The notes beneath the pieces are model-generated. The model saw only the letters and a program-made list of their open reading frames with translations, did no database searches and was not told the origin of the DNA. Made by a program: the position numbers and the translations under genes. Positions 51,819 through 61,593 of a DNA stretch of 64,000 bases are shown here, piece after piece; position 1 is the stretch's first letter; every line of letters begins with the position of its first letter. Source of the DNA: Myxococcales bacterium (GTDB lineage: Bacteria; Myxococcota_A; UBA796; GCA-2862545); contig JAHQVJ010000102.1 in assembly GCA_019634415.1 (NCBI GenBank), forward strand, positions 88,361-152,360. The letters run 5' to 3'.

Positions 51819-52699
51819 TCAGTCGTCGGTGAACACGGCCTGAAGCGTGTCGGCGACGAAGAGGCGGTCCAGCCAGGTAGACAGCTGCGCCAAGGAGACA
51901 TCTTGCAGGCGCTGATCGAGATCGTCGGGCGTGGAGCCGAAGCGAGCCTGGAGACCCCGCTGAAGCGTCTCACACAGGGTGAGCCGCCGTCCTTCTTGTC
52001 GGCTCTCCTCTCGCCATTGCTGCGCCCAGGTCATGATGGTCTCCGAAGCAGGTGCTCTGATTTGGTCGATCAAGTGGCGCCACTGCTGGGGGCTCGGAGA
52101 GTCCAGCGCCACATCCGAAAGGGTAATTCAAGACTGTTCTCAGCGCGCCAGGACCCGATTCCCGATGCACTTGCTGCATCACTTCGACCCAGCGTGGCAG
52201 CTGATCAGACTCGTGCCGGCTCCGCCGCCACTGTACTGATTGCTGCGAGCTTCGCTCGCAGCTGATCGGCCAAGTTTCTCGAGCGAGCATACTTGAACGC
52301 CAGCATCGCCATCCGGCCGAAGGCAAGGCCCCACAGCTCTTCGTCGTCGACCTCGCCGAGATCTCGAAGGACATAGCGGAAGTCGACGAGCCACGGTGCC
52401 AGATCGACTCTGATGAACCGTGGAACTTCGATCATCTCCGCGAAGGATAGAGGTGCGGTCCAGCACTCGGCGCCGTGGTAGAGCACCAGCGGGATCACGG
52501 GAGGGAGGGACTGAGCCTTGGGGTGGCTGGCGTGCCAGCGATTCCAGATCTGAACCAGATAGTCGAGCAGTCGGAGTGGCATCCATCGGTCAGACGACGA
52601 CTGATGCTCGAACAGGATGTAGAGCAGAACGTCATCACCGGCCCGGGTCTGCATGCGCCAGAAAGCAAGACCCGTGCCCGCCGATTGTTGGTGTTCTTT
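51819..52699 (-). pseudogene. Broken Rpn-family nuclease/transposase (PF04754-like)
   Basis: Three frames are needed to read this gene. The first (from about 52699) has DDVLLYILFEHQSSSDRWMPLRLLDYLVQIWNRW and IPLVLYHGAECWTAPLSF, the Rpn PD-(D/E)xK core. The second, near 52117-52205, reads DQLPRWVEVMQQVHRESGPG. The third, from 52112, reads APASETIMTWAQQWREESRQEGR and ends in the DUF4351-like LDQRLQDVSLAQLSTWLDRL. The N-terminus is missing, and the acidic residue expected before the LLYILFEHQS strand has been lost (AGTGLAFW). It is therefore an inactive relic. Two 33-bp palindromes lie beyond its 5' end. Confidence 0.75.
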
Positions 52700-52814
52700 C
52701 TTTGGAGCTGTGGAGGCGTTGCGGCGAGAGTCCGCGATTGCCTGCTTTCATCCTGCTGACGGACGTCCGTCGGCGACATTCGTCAGACAGTCGTCGGGCT
52801 CCGGCGACCTGCTC

Positions 52815-52847
52815 ATCGCGACAATCAACCCCGTTGATTGTCGCGAT
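52815..52847. repeat. 33-bp perfect palindrome, copy 1
   Basis: The arms atcgcgacaatcaac and gttgattgtcgcgat are fully complementary around a 3-nt loop (ccc). Copy 2 lies 107 bp away with the same arms and loop tcc. The sequence between the copies is rich in gagcg-type words and no protein is evident. The pair resembles a REP/BIME or small MITE-like unit. Confidence 0.8.
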
Positions 52848-52954
52848 CGAGCGGAGCGCGCCTGATCCGGGGTTGCAGTGGGACTGGAACGAGCGAGCGT
52901 GCGAGCGAGTGCAGGGAGTGTTGCAAGTCCAGGCGCGGAGCGGCAACCTGTAGC

Positions 52955-52987
52955 ATCGCGACAATCAACTCCGTTGATTGTCGCGAT
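52955..52987. repeat. 33-bp perfect palindrome, copy 2
   Basis: This has arms identical to copy 1, loop tcc. Its last base is the first base of the minus-strand stop codon of the VWA lipoprotein gene, so it lies directly after that gene and would form a strong hairpin on its mRNA, possibly terminating or stabilising it. Confidence 0.8.
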
Positions 52988-54222
52988 CAGAGGTCGCAGC
53001 TGCCGACCTCGTAGGTGATCCACACAGTGGTACCCGGCTTTGGTGGCGTGTCGAAGCGCACGGCGTTGCGCGCGGGATCGTAGGTCCAGCCGTCGTCTAG
53101 CTGCGTGCCGTCGAGCTCGATCCGGAGCGTGCCGTCGATGGGGAGGGCAGACAGCAGGTAGCTGTGCAGCGTCTCGGCGGTGCGGTCTCCCAGGGCCACC
53201 ATCTGCTGGCCCCAGTCCTTGTCGCACACGTCCAGCACCAGCCCGTCCGCAGCTGTGGCTGCATCGGCGTAGGCGGCACCGTGGGTGCCGCAGTCGCCCT
53301 TCGGGCTCGTGTCCACCACCGCACTCAAGGTGATCCGACGCGCGTCGCCCACCTGCTCCGCCCAGCGCGTCAGCCAGGTGGCGCCGCTGATCCCCGACTG
53401 CTCGTCCTCGTCGGACACCGTGACCAGATGGACCACCGCCCCTGGTCGCAGGAAGCCGTGATTGCACTCCCCCGGATCCACCAGAGCGAGCGCATTGTCC
53501 GTCATCTCGAAGAGCTTCTCGGCAAGCTCGGCGGGTGGCCCCACCGCGTCGGTGGCCGCATCTACGAACACGTCCTCCACGTGGGGCCAGTCGGGCTCCA
53601 GCACGCCCACGTTGAAGCACCCGTCGTCGCGGGTGACCGCACCGAGCCGCCAGTCGGCCGTCACCTCGTCTACCCGGTCCACGAAATCGGCCAGCGCCAC
53701 ACCGAGCGCGTAGGCCTCGTGGCGCATGGAGCAGGACTTGTCGATGGCGAAGAGGATGTCGGCGGGCGGGTCCTCGCTCACCTCGTGGCTGTCGCGCACG
53801 GTGCGGGAGGTCACGGACGACGACAACGTAGCCCAGCGCAGGCCCTCGGGATCGTCGCTGTCGACCCGCAGGAAGGCCTCGGCCTCTCCCACGCCCTCTG
53901 GGGTGTGCTGCACCGTCACCGCGGCGTGCTCACCGGGCTCCAGGGTGAGGGGCAAGGGCAGCTCGTGCTCGAGGGTGAGCACCGTGAAGGGCTCGGGCGT
54001 CAGGGCCACGTCGAACAAGGTGAGATCGGCCGTGCCCACGTTGCGCAGGGTGACCGTGCGATCCTGGGGGCACCAGTCCACGAACTGGTGCTCCCGGGGC
54101 TCCACCGACAGCTCGGGAACCGGCTCGGGCGGCGGCTCCTCGTGAGGATCCACGATGTCGTACTCGGGACATCCCCACCACAGCGCTGACGGCAAGAACC
54201 ACACTGTGAGAGTGTACGCCAT
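52987..54222 (-). CDS. VWA-domain lipoprotein with choice-of-anchor D-like domain
   Basis: This encodes 411 residues. ATG 54222 gives MAYTLTVWFLPSALWWGC, a lipoprotein signal with lipobox WWGC. Residues 30-145 hold an Ig-like FVDWCPQDRTVTLRNVGTADLTL domain as in HYDIN/choice-of-anchor D proteins. Residues 160-340 are a VWA domain with the metal-binding DKSCSM start (DILFAIDKSCSM). Later Cys-containing segments (CNHGFL, DCGTHG, DVCDKD) may form disulfides. Such proteins are common in myxobacterial surface proteomes. It is divergent from the ABC ATPase gene. Function in adhesion is likely but not shown. Confidence 0.83.
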   Translation of the reverse strand: MAYTLTVWFLPSALWWGCPEYDIVDPHEEPPPEPVPELSVEPREHQFVDWCPQDRTVTLRNVGTADLTLFDVALTPEPFTVLTLEHELPLPLTLEPGEHAAVTVQHTPEGVGEAEAFLRVDSDDPEGLRWATLSSSVTSRTVRDSHEVSEDPPADILFAIDKSCSMRHEAYALGVALADFVDRVDEVTADWRLGAVTRDDGCFNVGVLEPDWPHVEDVFVDAATDAVGPPAELAEKLFEMTDNALALVDPGECNHGFLRPGAVVHLVTVSDEDEQSGISGATWLTRWAEQVGDARRITLSAVVDTSPKGDCGTHGAAYADAATAADGLVLDVCDKDWGQQMVALGDRTAETLHSYLLSALPIDGTLRIELDGTQLDDGWTYDPARNAVRFDTPPKPGTTVWITYEVGSCDL

Positions 54223-54312
54223 CGGACCGCTCGGCGGTGGGCGCGACCGCTGAGTGGTTGCCGCGACCAGCGCTTCGGTGCGCCGGTGAAGAGGGCCGCG
54301 CAAGGAGGAACC

Positions 54313-55194
54313 ATGTCACTGTCCATCGCTGGTCTGTCGAAGACCTATGCCAACGGGGTGAAGGCCCTCGACGACGTCTCCTTGGACCTGCCCGTGGGCA
54401 TGTTCGGGCTGCTGGGCCCCAACGGTGCCGGGAAGTCCACGCTGATGCGCACGCTGGCAACGCTGCAGGAGGCCGACACCGGCACGGCCACCCTCGGCGC
54501 CATCGACGTGCTCCGGGACAAGGAGGAGGTGCGGCGCACCCTGGGCTACCTGCCTCAGGAGTTCGGGCTGTCGCCTCGGGCCCGCGCCCACGATCTGTTG
54601 GACACCTTCGCGATCCTCAAGGGGATCACGGCGCGCACGGAGCGACGCGACCTGTGCGAGGCCCTGCTGCGCAAGACCAACCTGTGGGAGCACCGGCGCA
54701 AGCGGGTGGGGGGCTTCTCCGGCGGCATGAAGCGCCGCTTCGGCATCGCGGTGGCCCTGCTGGGCGATCCCAAGCTCATCATCGTGGACGAGCCCACCGC
54801 CGGCCTCGATCCCGCGGAGCGATCTCGCTTCCACAACCTGCTCTCGGAGCTGGGCTCGGACGCCGTGGTGCTGCTGTCCACCCACATCGTGGAGGACGTG
54901 GCGAACCTGTGCGAGCAGGTGGCCATCCTGGACCAGGGGCGGATCCAGCTCGTGGGCACCCCGCTCGAGCTGTGCGATCAGCTCGGCCCTCGCCTGTTCA
55001 GCAAGACCATGTCGATGGAGGAGCGCCGTGCGCTGCCGGAGTCCATGCCGGTGATCTCCACCTGGCTGCGCTACGGCCAGCACGAGGTGCGCGTGGTGGC
55101 CGACGCGGCTCCGGACGGCTTCGAGGCGGCGCAGGCGACCCTCGAGGACGTGTACTTCGCCGTGACGGCGGGCCGCTGGGCAGGTGTGGCATGA
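54313..55194 (+). CDS. ABC transporter ATP-binding protein
   Basis: This encodes 293 residues. All ABC motifs are present: Walker A GPNGAGKST near residue 35, GGFSGGMKRR as signature, LIIVDEPTAGLDP as Walker B, and LLSTHIVED as the H-loop. GGAGG precedes ATG 54313. The stop overlaps the ATG of the permease-peptidase gene (ATGA), so the two form one transporter. Typical of ABC-2 type systems of the CcmA/NatA group. No N- or C-terminal extra domain. Confidence 0.93.
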   Translation: MSLSIAGLSKTYANGVKALDDVSLDLPVGMFGLLGPNGAGKSTLMRTLATLQEADTGTATLGAIDVLRDKEEVRRTLGYLPQEFGLSPRARAHDLLDTFAILKGITARTERRDLCEALLRKTNLWEHRRKRVGGFSGGMKRRFGIAVALLGDPKLIIVDEPTAGLDPAERSRFHNLLSELGSDAVVLLSTHIVEDVANLCEQVAILDQGRIQLVGTPLELCDQLGPRLFSKTMSMEERRALPESMPVISTWLRYGQHEVRVVADAAPDGFEAAQATLEDVYFAVTAGRWAGVA

Positions 55195-58100
55195 GGCAGC
55201 TGACGCTGCTGGTGGCCAAGGAGCTGCGGTTCTGGTTCACCCGACCCGGCGTGCACCTGTTCGCGCTGCTGTTCGCCAGCATCGGTGTGCTCACCATGCT
55301 CGCCCTCGCCGGGCAGATCGAGTTCATCCAGATCGGGGGCATGGGCGGCCTGAAGAAGGCGGACTCGGTGAACCAGCTCACTCAGCTCACGATGATCTGG
55401 AGCCTGTTCGCCACCATGAACCTCGCTGCTGCGGCCGGAGGGGCGGCGACCCGCGACGTGACGGAGGGCAGCCATCCGCTGGTCTTCAGCACGCCCGTGG
55501 GCAAGCTCACGTTCCTGACCAGCCGCTACCTCGGTGCGCTGGCCGTCAGTGCCTACCTGCTCGTGGCCATTCCGCTGGGGCTGTTCGTGGGTCGGTTCGT
55601 GCCTGGCCTGGAGCCCGAGCGCATCGGCGCCTTCGATCCGCTCACCACCTTGGCCAGCGTGGTGGTGTGGGTGGGTCCCAACCTGGTCTTCGTGACGGCC
55701 CTGTTCTTCGGGATCGGAGCGCTCACGCGGCGCATGTTCCCCATCTACCTGGGCGGGGTGCTGCTGTTCGTGGGCTACCTGGCCTCGGGCACGTTCGTGG
55801 AGGATCTCGACGACCGCACCCTGGCCGTGCTGCTGGACCCCTTCGGGGTGCAGGGCATCGAGGACGTCACCCGCTACTGGTCGCCCGAGCAGACCAACAC
55901 CGATGTGCCGTGGCCGGTGGGACGCTCGCTGGCGAACCGCGTGCTGTGGCTGGTGGTGGGCGTGGCCTCGCTGGCGGGGTGCGTGGGGTTGACCCGCCTC
56001 GATCAGTACGGCTGGCAGCCGCTGGCCCGCCTGTCCCGTGGAGAGACGGTGCGGGAGGAGGCCAGCGAAGGGAACATCGCGCTTCCTGCGGTCACCCGGT
56101 CGTTCTCGGCCAGTGCACGGCTCGCCCAGCTGCTGCGCCTGTGCCGCCGCAGCGTGCTCGACGTCGTCGGCCACCGCTACTTCTGGGGCTTCGTGGGGGC
56201 AGCCGTGCTGTTCCAGCTGCTGAACTCCCAGGCCATCGGTGTGCTGTACGGGACCCAGACGCTGCCCGTCACCTACGAGGTCCTCAAGGTGCTCACGGGC
56301 ACGCTGCAGCTGTTCCTGCTTATGGTGATCACGTTCTACGCAGGCGACTTGGTCTGGGCCGATCGGGAGAGCGGACAGGCCCAGCTGTTCGACAGCGCGC
56401 CCGTGGCGGACTGGGCGCCGCTGCTCGCCAAGTGGCTGGCGCTGATCGTGCTGGTGGCGGTGATGCACCTCATCCCGCTGATCATCGGTCCCGCGTTCCA
56501 GCTGCTGTCCGGCTACCCCCACCTCGAGCTGTGGCTGTACGTGCAGACCCTCGCGATGGACGTGGTGGAGTGGGTGCCGCTGGTGTGCTTCGCGCTCGCG
56601 GTGCACGTGGTGGTGGACCACAAGCTGGCCGGGCACGCCGTGGTGATCGGCTACTGGATCCTGCAGCTGTTCCGCGACGGCCTGGGCTTCGAGCTCGATC
56701 TGCTCTGGCTCGGATCGGGTCCGAACAAGGTCTACAGCGACATGGCGGGCTGGGGCCACAGCCTGGATGCGGCCTTGCTCTACGACATGTACTGGCTCGC
56801 CGTGGGTGGTGTGCTGCTCGCCGTGGCGCGGCTGTTCTGGGTGCGCGGAGCGCTGTCGGCCCGGTCCCGGCTGCGCGAGGCGCGGCGCCGACTGTCTGCA
56901 TCGGCCCTGGCCTCCATCGCCGCGCCGGGCGTGCTGGCTGCGGGACTCGGAGGCACCCTGGCCGTGCAGACGCTGGTGGTGGGGGACTACCAGACGGCTG
57001 TGGATCTCAAGCGTCGCCAGGCGTCCGTGGAAAAGACCCACAAGGCCGCCTGGGAGGGGGCGCCTCATCCCGAGGTGGTGGCCATCGAGACCACCGTGGA
57101 TCTGTACGGGGAAGAGGGTCGGGCAGAGATCGAGGCCACGATGACCTTGGAGAACCGCAGCGGACGGTCCATCGAGCGAATGCTGGTGCGGGTGCCCGAC
57201 GAGGTGGTGGTGCGGCGCAGCGAGCTGTCGATCCCCATCGAGATCGAGGCGGACGAGGTGCATCGCCTGCAGATCTGGACGCTGACCCGGCCCTGGGCAC
57301 CCGGCGAGCAGGCCACCCTGGCCTTCCACCACACCTACCAGCAGCGAGGTCTGCGCAACGACGGCTTCGAGACCCAGGTGGTGCCCAACGGCACGCAGCT
57401 CACCGACGACTCCGTGTTTCCCAGCTTCGGCTACGAGCGCGGCTGGGAGCTGTCGGATCCGGCCGATCGGCGGAAGTACGACCTGCCCGAGCGGCAGCGC
57501 ATGCGGGACCTCGACGATCCGCTGGCACGCGAGTACACCTACCTCACCGACGACGCGCAGCGCATCGAGCTCACCGCCACGGTGTGCACCGACGCGGGCC
57601 AGATCCCCATGGCGCCGGGCGATCTGGTGGACGAGCGCACGGAGGGGGATCGGCGGTGCCGCACCTACCAGCCCGACGACCCCATCCTGTACTTGTTCTC
57701 CTTTCTGTCGGCGGACTGGGTGCGCACCACCTCCGAGGAGGGACCCGTGCCCGTGGAGGTCTACGCCGATCCGGCGCATCCCCACAACGTGGCGCGCATG
57801 ATCGAGGCGATGAACGACTCCCTGCGCCTGTTCGAGCGGGATCTAGGGCCGTTCCAGCACGACGTGCTGCGCATCGTGGAGTTCCCGCGCTACGCGCAGT
57901 TCGCCCAGTCACAGCCAGCGATGATCCCGTTCTCCGAGTCCATCGGCTTCATCGCCGACGTGGGGGATCTGGACGAGGACATCGACTACGTCTACTACGT
58001 GACGGCCCACGAGGTGGCGCACCAGTGGTGGGCGCACCAGGTGTGTGGCGGAGACGGGCAGGGCGCCACGGTGCTCACCGAGAGCCTGTCGCAGTACTAC

Positions 58101-58769
58101 GCGCTGAAGGTGATGGAGGCCGAGTACGGCTCCGACCAGATCGACCGCTTCCTGACCTACGAGGCGGATCGCTACTTCAGCGGGCGCGCCAACGAGCGCG
58201 ACGAGGAGCTGCCGCTGATGCGGGTGGAGAACCAGCAGTACATCCACTACGCCAAGGGAGGCTTGGTGCTGTGGACGCTGTCGCAGCGCATCGGGCCGCG
58301 CCGCTTCGATGCAGCGCTGCAGCAGTTCCTGCAGCGCTGGCGCCTGGTGGGTCCTCCGTACCCGACGGCGCGAGATCTGGTGGAGCACCTGGAGTCGAGC
58401 TTCCCCGAGCACATCGACGCCATCGGCGACGGGTTCCGTCGGATCGTGCGCTACGACCTGAGGCTGACCGAGGCGAGCACACGGCCGGTGGATGCGGGGT
58501 TCGAGGTGCAGCTGCAGCTGGTGGCCGACCGTATCGAGTCGGACGGCGCGGGCCGGGACACCACCGACCCACTGCACGACACGCTGATGGTGGAGGCCGA
58601 GACCGAGGCCGGCGATACTGCACGCGCAGCAGTGCAGCTGACTGGTTCGGGTTCCTACACCGCGGTGTTCGCCGAGCTGCCGGCACCGCCCGTGGCGGTG
58701 CGCCTCGACCCCCTGGCTCGCTTCCTCGAGCAGGACCGCGACGACAACGAGGCCACTCCGACGCAGTGA
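55191..58769 (+). CDS. ABC-2 permease fused to M1 aminopeptidase-like domain
   Basis: This encodes 1192 residues. Residues 1-620 contain about 12 hydrophobic segments in two sets of six, with LVFSTPVGKLTFLTSRYLGALAVSA typical of ABC-2 permeases. Residues 640-1090 are a gluzincin of the M1 peptidase type: HEVAHQWW (His-Glu-x-x-His, near residue 939) and ESLSQYYALKVME (the third zinc ligand, near 964). An M1-like beta domain (VEVYADPAHPHNVARMIEAMNDSL) lies before it. The peptidase half should face the periplasm. The arrangement is known from several phyla; the transported or cleaved substrate is unknown. Shares its start with the ATPase stop. Confidence 0.9.
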   Translation: MRQLTLLVAKELRFWFTRPGVHLFALLFASIGVLTMLALAGQIEFIQIGGMGGLKKADSVNQLTQLTMIWSLFATMNLAAAAGGAATRDVTEGSHPLVFSTPVGKLTFLTSRYLGALAVSAYLLVAIPLGLFVGRFVPGLEPERIGAFDPLTTLASVVVWVGPNLVFVTALFFGIGALTRRMFPIYLGGVLLFVGYLASGTFVEDLDDRTLAVLLDPFGVQGIEDVTRYWSPEQTNTDVPWPVGRSLANRVLWLVVGVASLAGCVGLTRLDQYGWQPLARLSRGETVREEASEGNIALPAVTRSFSASARLAQLLRLCRRSVLDVVGHRYFWGFVGAAVLFQLLNSQAIGVLYGTQTLPVTYEVLKVLTGTLQLFLLMVITFYAGDLVWADRESGQAQLFDSAPVADWAPLLAKWLALIVLVAVMHLIPLIIGPAFQLLSGYPHLELWLYVQTLAMDVVEWVPLVCFALAVHVVVDHKLAGHAVVIGYWILQLFRDGLGFELDLLWLGSGPNKVYSDMAGWGHSLDAALLYDMYWLAVGGVLLAVARLFWVRGALSARSRLREARRRLSASALASIAAPGVLAAGLGGTLAVQTLVVGDYQTAVDLKRRQASVEKTHKAAWEGAPHPEVVAIETTVDLYGEEGRAEIEATMTLENRSGRSIERMLVRVPDEVVVRRSELSIPIEIEADEVHRLQIWTLTRPWAPGEQATLAFHHTYQQRGLRNDGFETQVVPNGTQLTDDSVFPSFGYERGWELSDPADRRKYDLPERQRMRDLDDPLAREYTYLTDDAQRIELTATVCTDAGQIPMAPGDLVDERTEGDRRCRTYQPDDPILYLFSFLSADWVRTTSEEGPVPVEVYADPAHPHNVARMIEAMNDSLRLFERDLGPFQHDVLRIVEFPRYAQFAQSQPAMIPFSESIGFIADVGDLDEDIDYVYYVTAHEVAHQWWAHQVCGGDGQGATVLTESLSQYYALKVMEAEYGSDQIDRFLTYEADRYFSGRANERDEELPLMRVENQQYIHYAKGGLVLWTLSQRIGPRRFDAALQQFLQRWRLVGPPYPTARDLVEHLESSFPEHIDAIGDGFRRIVRYDLRLTEASTRPVDAGFEVQLQLVADRIESDGAGRDTTDPLHDTLMVEAETEAGDTARAAVQLTGSGSYTAVFAELPAPPVAVRLDPLARFLEQDRDDNEATPTQ

Positions 58770-58822
58770 CGACGTAAACGAACCTCGCTCGGCCTCCACA
58801 GATCCCACCCAGTGGGGAGGCG

Positions 58823-60181
58823 ATGGTGCGTTTCGTGTGGTTGGCGCTGGCCCTCGGATGCACCCCAGAGTCGGGGCCCACGCCCAGCTTGCCCGATCCC
58901 ACGCCCGTGGTGGGTCCGCTGCAGGGGGAGATGCGGCTGTCGAGTCGGCGCGAGATCTGGGAAGCAGATCTCTGTGTGGCAGGGGGAGACGTGTACGTCA
59001 GCGACGTCTCCCGCGCCGACAGATCGACGCAGGTCGGGGTGGTGACGCGCCGGTCGGCGCAGGGCGGAGATCCCGACAGCTGGTCGGAGCCAGAGTCGCT
59101 GCCCACCGTCGTGTCGCCGCTAGCGATGCACCACACCCTGGGCTGCGCCGAGGAGGGAGCGGCGGTCAGCTGGTCCGTGTGGCTCGACGCGGGCCCCGTC
59201 CACCAGCTCTTCGTGGCCTCGTTGCGGCCGCGCGGACTCCAGAGCCAGCTGGCGGAGGGGAAGACGGAGCGAAGCCCGGGCTCCCTGTCGGCGGTGGAGA
59301 TCGGCCGAGACCATGCCACCGTGGCCTGGTCCGATGCGGCGTCGTCGAGCCTGGTTGCGGCCCGCTCCGCGGACGGATTCCAGACCTGGGAGCAGTCCCG
59401 TGGCCTCGCGCTCACGCTCGACGACGTGTGGTGGGCCCAGCCGCCCGTGATGACCACGACGTCTGCAGGACAGGCTGTGCTGGTGGCCACCGCCACCCGG
59501 GACGAGCAGTTGGGCGTGTACGCCATGACCCTCACGGAGCAGGGCGATCTCACGGCGCCCGTGCGCCTCGATGATGGGCTTTTCGACACGCTCGTGGACC
59601 GCAGATCCCTGTCGATCTGCCGCCACGACGACGAGGTGGCGGTGACCTGGGCACAAGGGCACGGCGCGTCCGACCTGGTCGTGGTGCGATCCCTCGACGG
59701 GGGGAGCACCTGGGCACCGGCGAGGAACGTGTCGCTGAGCCTGGCGCTCTACACCTCCACCCTGCAGTGCGCGGTGCGCGACGGAGACGTGCACGTGGCG
59801 GCCACGGGGGTGTCGCTGGGGCAGGGGGAGTCGCAGGTCTGGTACGGCCGCCTCGGGCCCGACGATGACTTGCAGGGGCTCACCATCCCCGTGCTACGGC
59901 CGGCCTCGGGCTCCCACCTGCAGCTGCAGGTGGACGACGGGCGCGTGGTGCTGGCCTGGCTCCAGGCACGACAGGAGGGCTCGGAGGTGGCGCGCCCCTA
60001 CGTGGGCATCTTGCCCACCAACCTGGTGCCCGCGACGGTGCAGCCTCGAACACTGCCGGTGACCAAGCCGGCGGAGTATCGCTGGTCCTTCGACTTCCGA
60101 GTTCGCGAAGGCACGGGCTACGCCTTGTGGGTCGGGGGAAAGGAGCGCCGGGTGTTGACGTTCGCCCGATTCACGCTCTGA
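58823..60181 (+). CDS. Beta-propeller-like lipoprotein, paralogue A
   Basis: This encodes 452 residues. MVRFVWLALALGC gives the lipoprotein signal; GGGGAGG lies just upstream. The body shows repeated Asp-box/BNR-type elements (SDGFQTW-like: RSADGFQTWEQSRGL, RSLDGGSTWAPARNV), typical of six-bladed sialidase-like propellers. Catalytic sialidase Arg and Asp residues are not all evident, so it may be a binding or structural propeller. It resembles the next gene in order and pattern (VTWAQGHGASDLVVVRS versus VTAWVDEGGGEVLAATS), suggesting duplication. Confidence 0.78.
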   Translation: MVRFVWLALALGCTPESGPTPSLPDPTPVVGPLQGEMRLSSRREIWEADLCVAGGDVYVSDVSRADRSTQVGVVTRRSAQGGDPDSWSEPESLPTVVSPLAMHHTLGCAEEGAAVSWSVWLDAGPVHQLFVASLRPRGLQSQLAEGKTERSPGSLSAVEIGRDHATVAWSDAASSSLVAARSADGFQTWEQSRGLALTLDDVWWAQPPVMTTTSAGQAVLVATATRDEQLGVYAMTLTEQGDLTAPVRLDDGLFDTLVDRRSLSICRHDDEVAVTWAQGHGASDLVVVRSLDGGSTWAPARNVSLSLALYTSTLQCAVRDGDVHVAATGVSLGQGESQVWYGRLGPDDDLQGLTIPVLRPASGSHLQLQVDDGRVVLAWLQARQEGSEVARPYVGILPTNLVPATVQPRTLPVTKPAEYRWSFDFRVREGTGYALWVGGKERRVLTFARFTL

Positions 60182-60242
60182 CGCTGCAGCGGTCTCGTGG
60201 CTTGTCGCCACCGTGGCCTGATGGCTGGGGTAGGATGAGTAG

Positions 60243-61589
60243 ATGCGCTCGTCGTCGATTGCCACACTGCTGGCTGTGCTCCTGTGTGGGTGTAGCGACG
60301 GCGCGGTGTCCACCGACGGTGCGAGCGGGGTCACTCCCGTGGACGCGCCGCGGGTGGTCGGCGAGACGGAGCTGACCCACGGCCGTCGCGTGATCGAGGC
60401 GCGAATGTGCGTGTCGGGGGCTGGTGACGTCGTGACCACCTGGTTGGCAGGCGACGAGCGACAGGACGCCGAGCTCGCAGCTCGGGTGTACGGTCCCGAT
60501 GGCCCGTGGGGCCCCGAGATGCTGCTGTTCTCCGCCGACGGGGCGGCGCCCTACCACGACACGACGTGCGGTGAGCTCGGTGCCGTCAGCACCTGGAACA
60601 CCTGGGATCGGGCCGGCCTCACCCAGACCGTCTGGTCCCGTCGGATCTCGGCGGCGCAGGACTCGCTGCCCGCGCAGCCCTTGTGGCACGTCCCCACGGA
60701 CCGAGCGCCGGACTGGCCCGTGGTGGGCGTGGTGGACGAGCAGGTGGTGACCGCCTGGGTCGACGAAGGGGGTGGCGAGGTCCTGGCGGCGACCTCGCAG
60801 GACGACGGGCAGACCTGGGGGGCGCCCGTGTCACTCGGCTTGCCTCCAGAGGAAGGCTCGCAAGCGTTCCGACTCGCCATGACCACCGAGCGGGCGAGCT
60901 CGGCGTTGGTGGCTGCCGCCGTGCACGACGGCGACCGCATGCAGCTGTTGGCCTCGCACCCGGGCGGACCCGTGCGCGTCGACGACGTGGGGCCGGGGGA
61001 GTCGCTGGAGCCGTGGTTCACCTCCTGCCGGGACGGAGCAGACGCCTACGTGGCGTTCCCCGTGCGGCCCGGCTCGGGTCACGCGCCCGTGCTACGGGTG
61101 GCGCGGTCGGCCACCGGTGGGGCCTCCTGGGCGTCGTCCGTGCAGGTGAGCGACGATCGCGTGGTGCTCACGGGCACTCAGCAGTGCGTGGTGCACGACG
61201 GCGTGATGCACCTCGTGGCAGACACCGACACGCTTCGGGGCGGGTCCGAGATCTGGCTGCTGCGCGTGTGGCCCGACGGCTCGTACCAGTCCCACGGGGT
61301 GCCCTACCTGCGCCCGGGGTTCGGGGGCTCACCGCACATCGCCGTGGACGACGATCGCATGCTGGTGATGTGGATGGGCATCCGGCAGGCCGACGTGGTG
61401 GGCTACCTGTTGGTCGTGCCCGCGTGGGTGGATCCTGCGTCCACGGAGCCCGTGCTGCTGGCCTCCGCTCGTCCGAGTGCCGCCCTGCGGCTGCTGGTCG
61501 GTCTGGAGGTGTGGCAAGGTCGGGCCCACGCCGTGTGGATCGAGGGCCTGACGCTGGACACGGTGGTCCACGCTCAGTTCGAGCCGTGA
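60243..61589 (+). CDS. Beta-propeller-like lipoprotein, paralogue B
   Basis: This encodes 448 residues with lipoprotein signal MRSSSIATLLAVLLCGC. BNR-like motifs recur (SQDDGQTWGAPVSL, RSATGGASWASSVQV). Length and element order match the upstream lipoprotein at 58823, with little sequence identity except the motifs. It lies 61 bp after it; both are probably surface proteins of one operon. The terminal ends face a minus-strand gene only 4 bp away. No catalytic residues can be assigned with confidence. Confidence 0.78.
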   Translation: MRSSSIATLLAVLLCGCSDGAVSTDGASGVTPVDAPRVVGETELTHGRRVIEARMCVSGAGDVVTTWLAGDERQDAELAARVYGPDGPWGPEMLLFSADGAAPYHDTTCGELGAVSTWNTWDRAGLTQTVWSRRISAAQDSLPAQPLWHVPTDRAPDWPVVGVVDEQVVTAWVDEGGGEVLAATSQDDGQTWGAPVSLGLPPEEGSQAFRLAMTTERASSALVAAAVHDGDRMQLLASHPGGPVRVDDVGPGESLEPWFTSCRDGADAYVAFPVRPGSGHAPVLRVARSATGGASWASSVQVSDDRVVLTGTQQCVVHDGVMHLVADTDTLRGGSEIWLLRVWPDGSYQSHGVPYLRPGFGGSPHIAVDDDRMLVMWMGIRQADVVGYLLVVPAWVDPASTEPVLLASARPSAALRLLVGLEVWQGRAHAVWIEGLTLDTVVHAQFEP

Positions 61590-61593
61590 CGCC

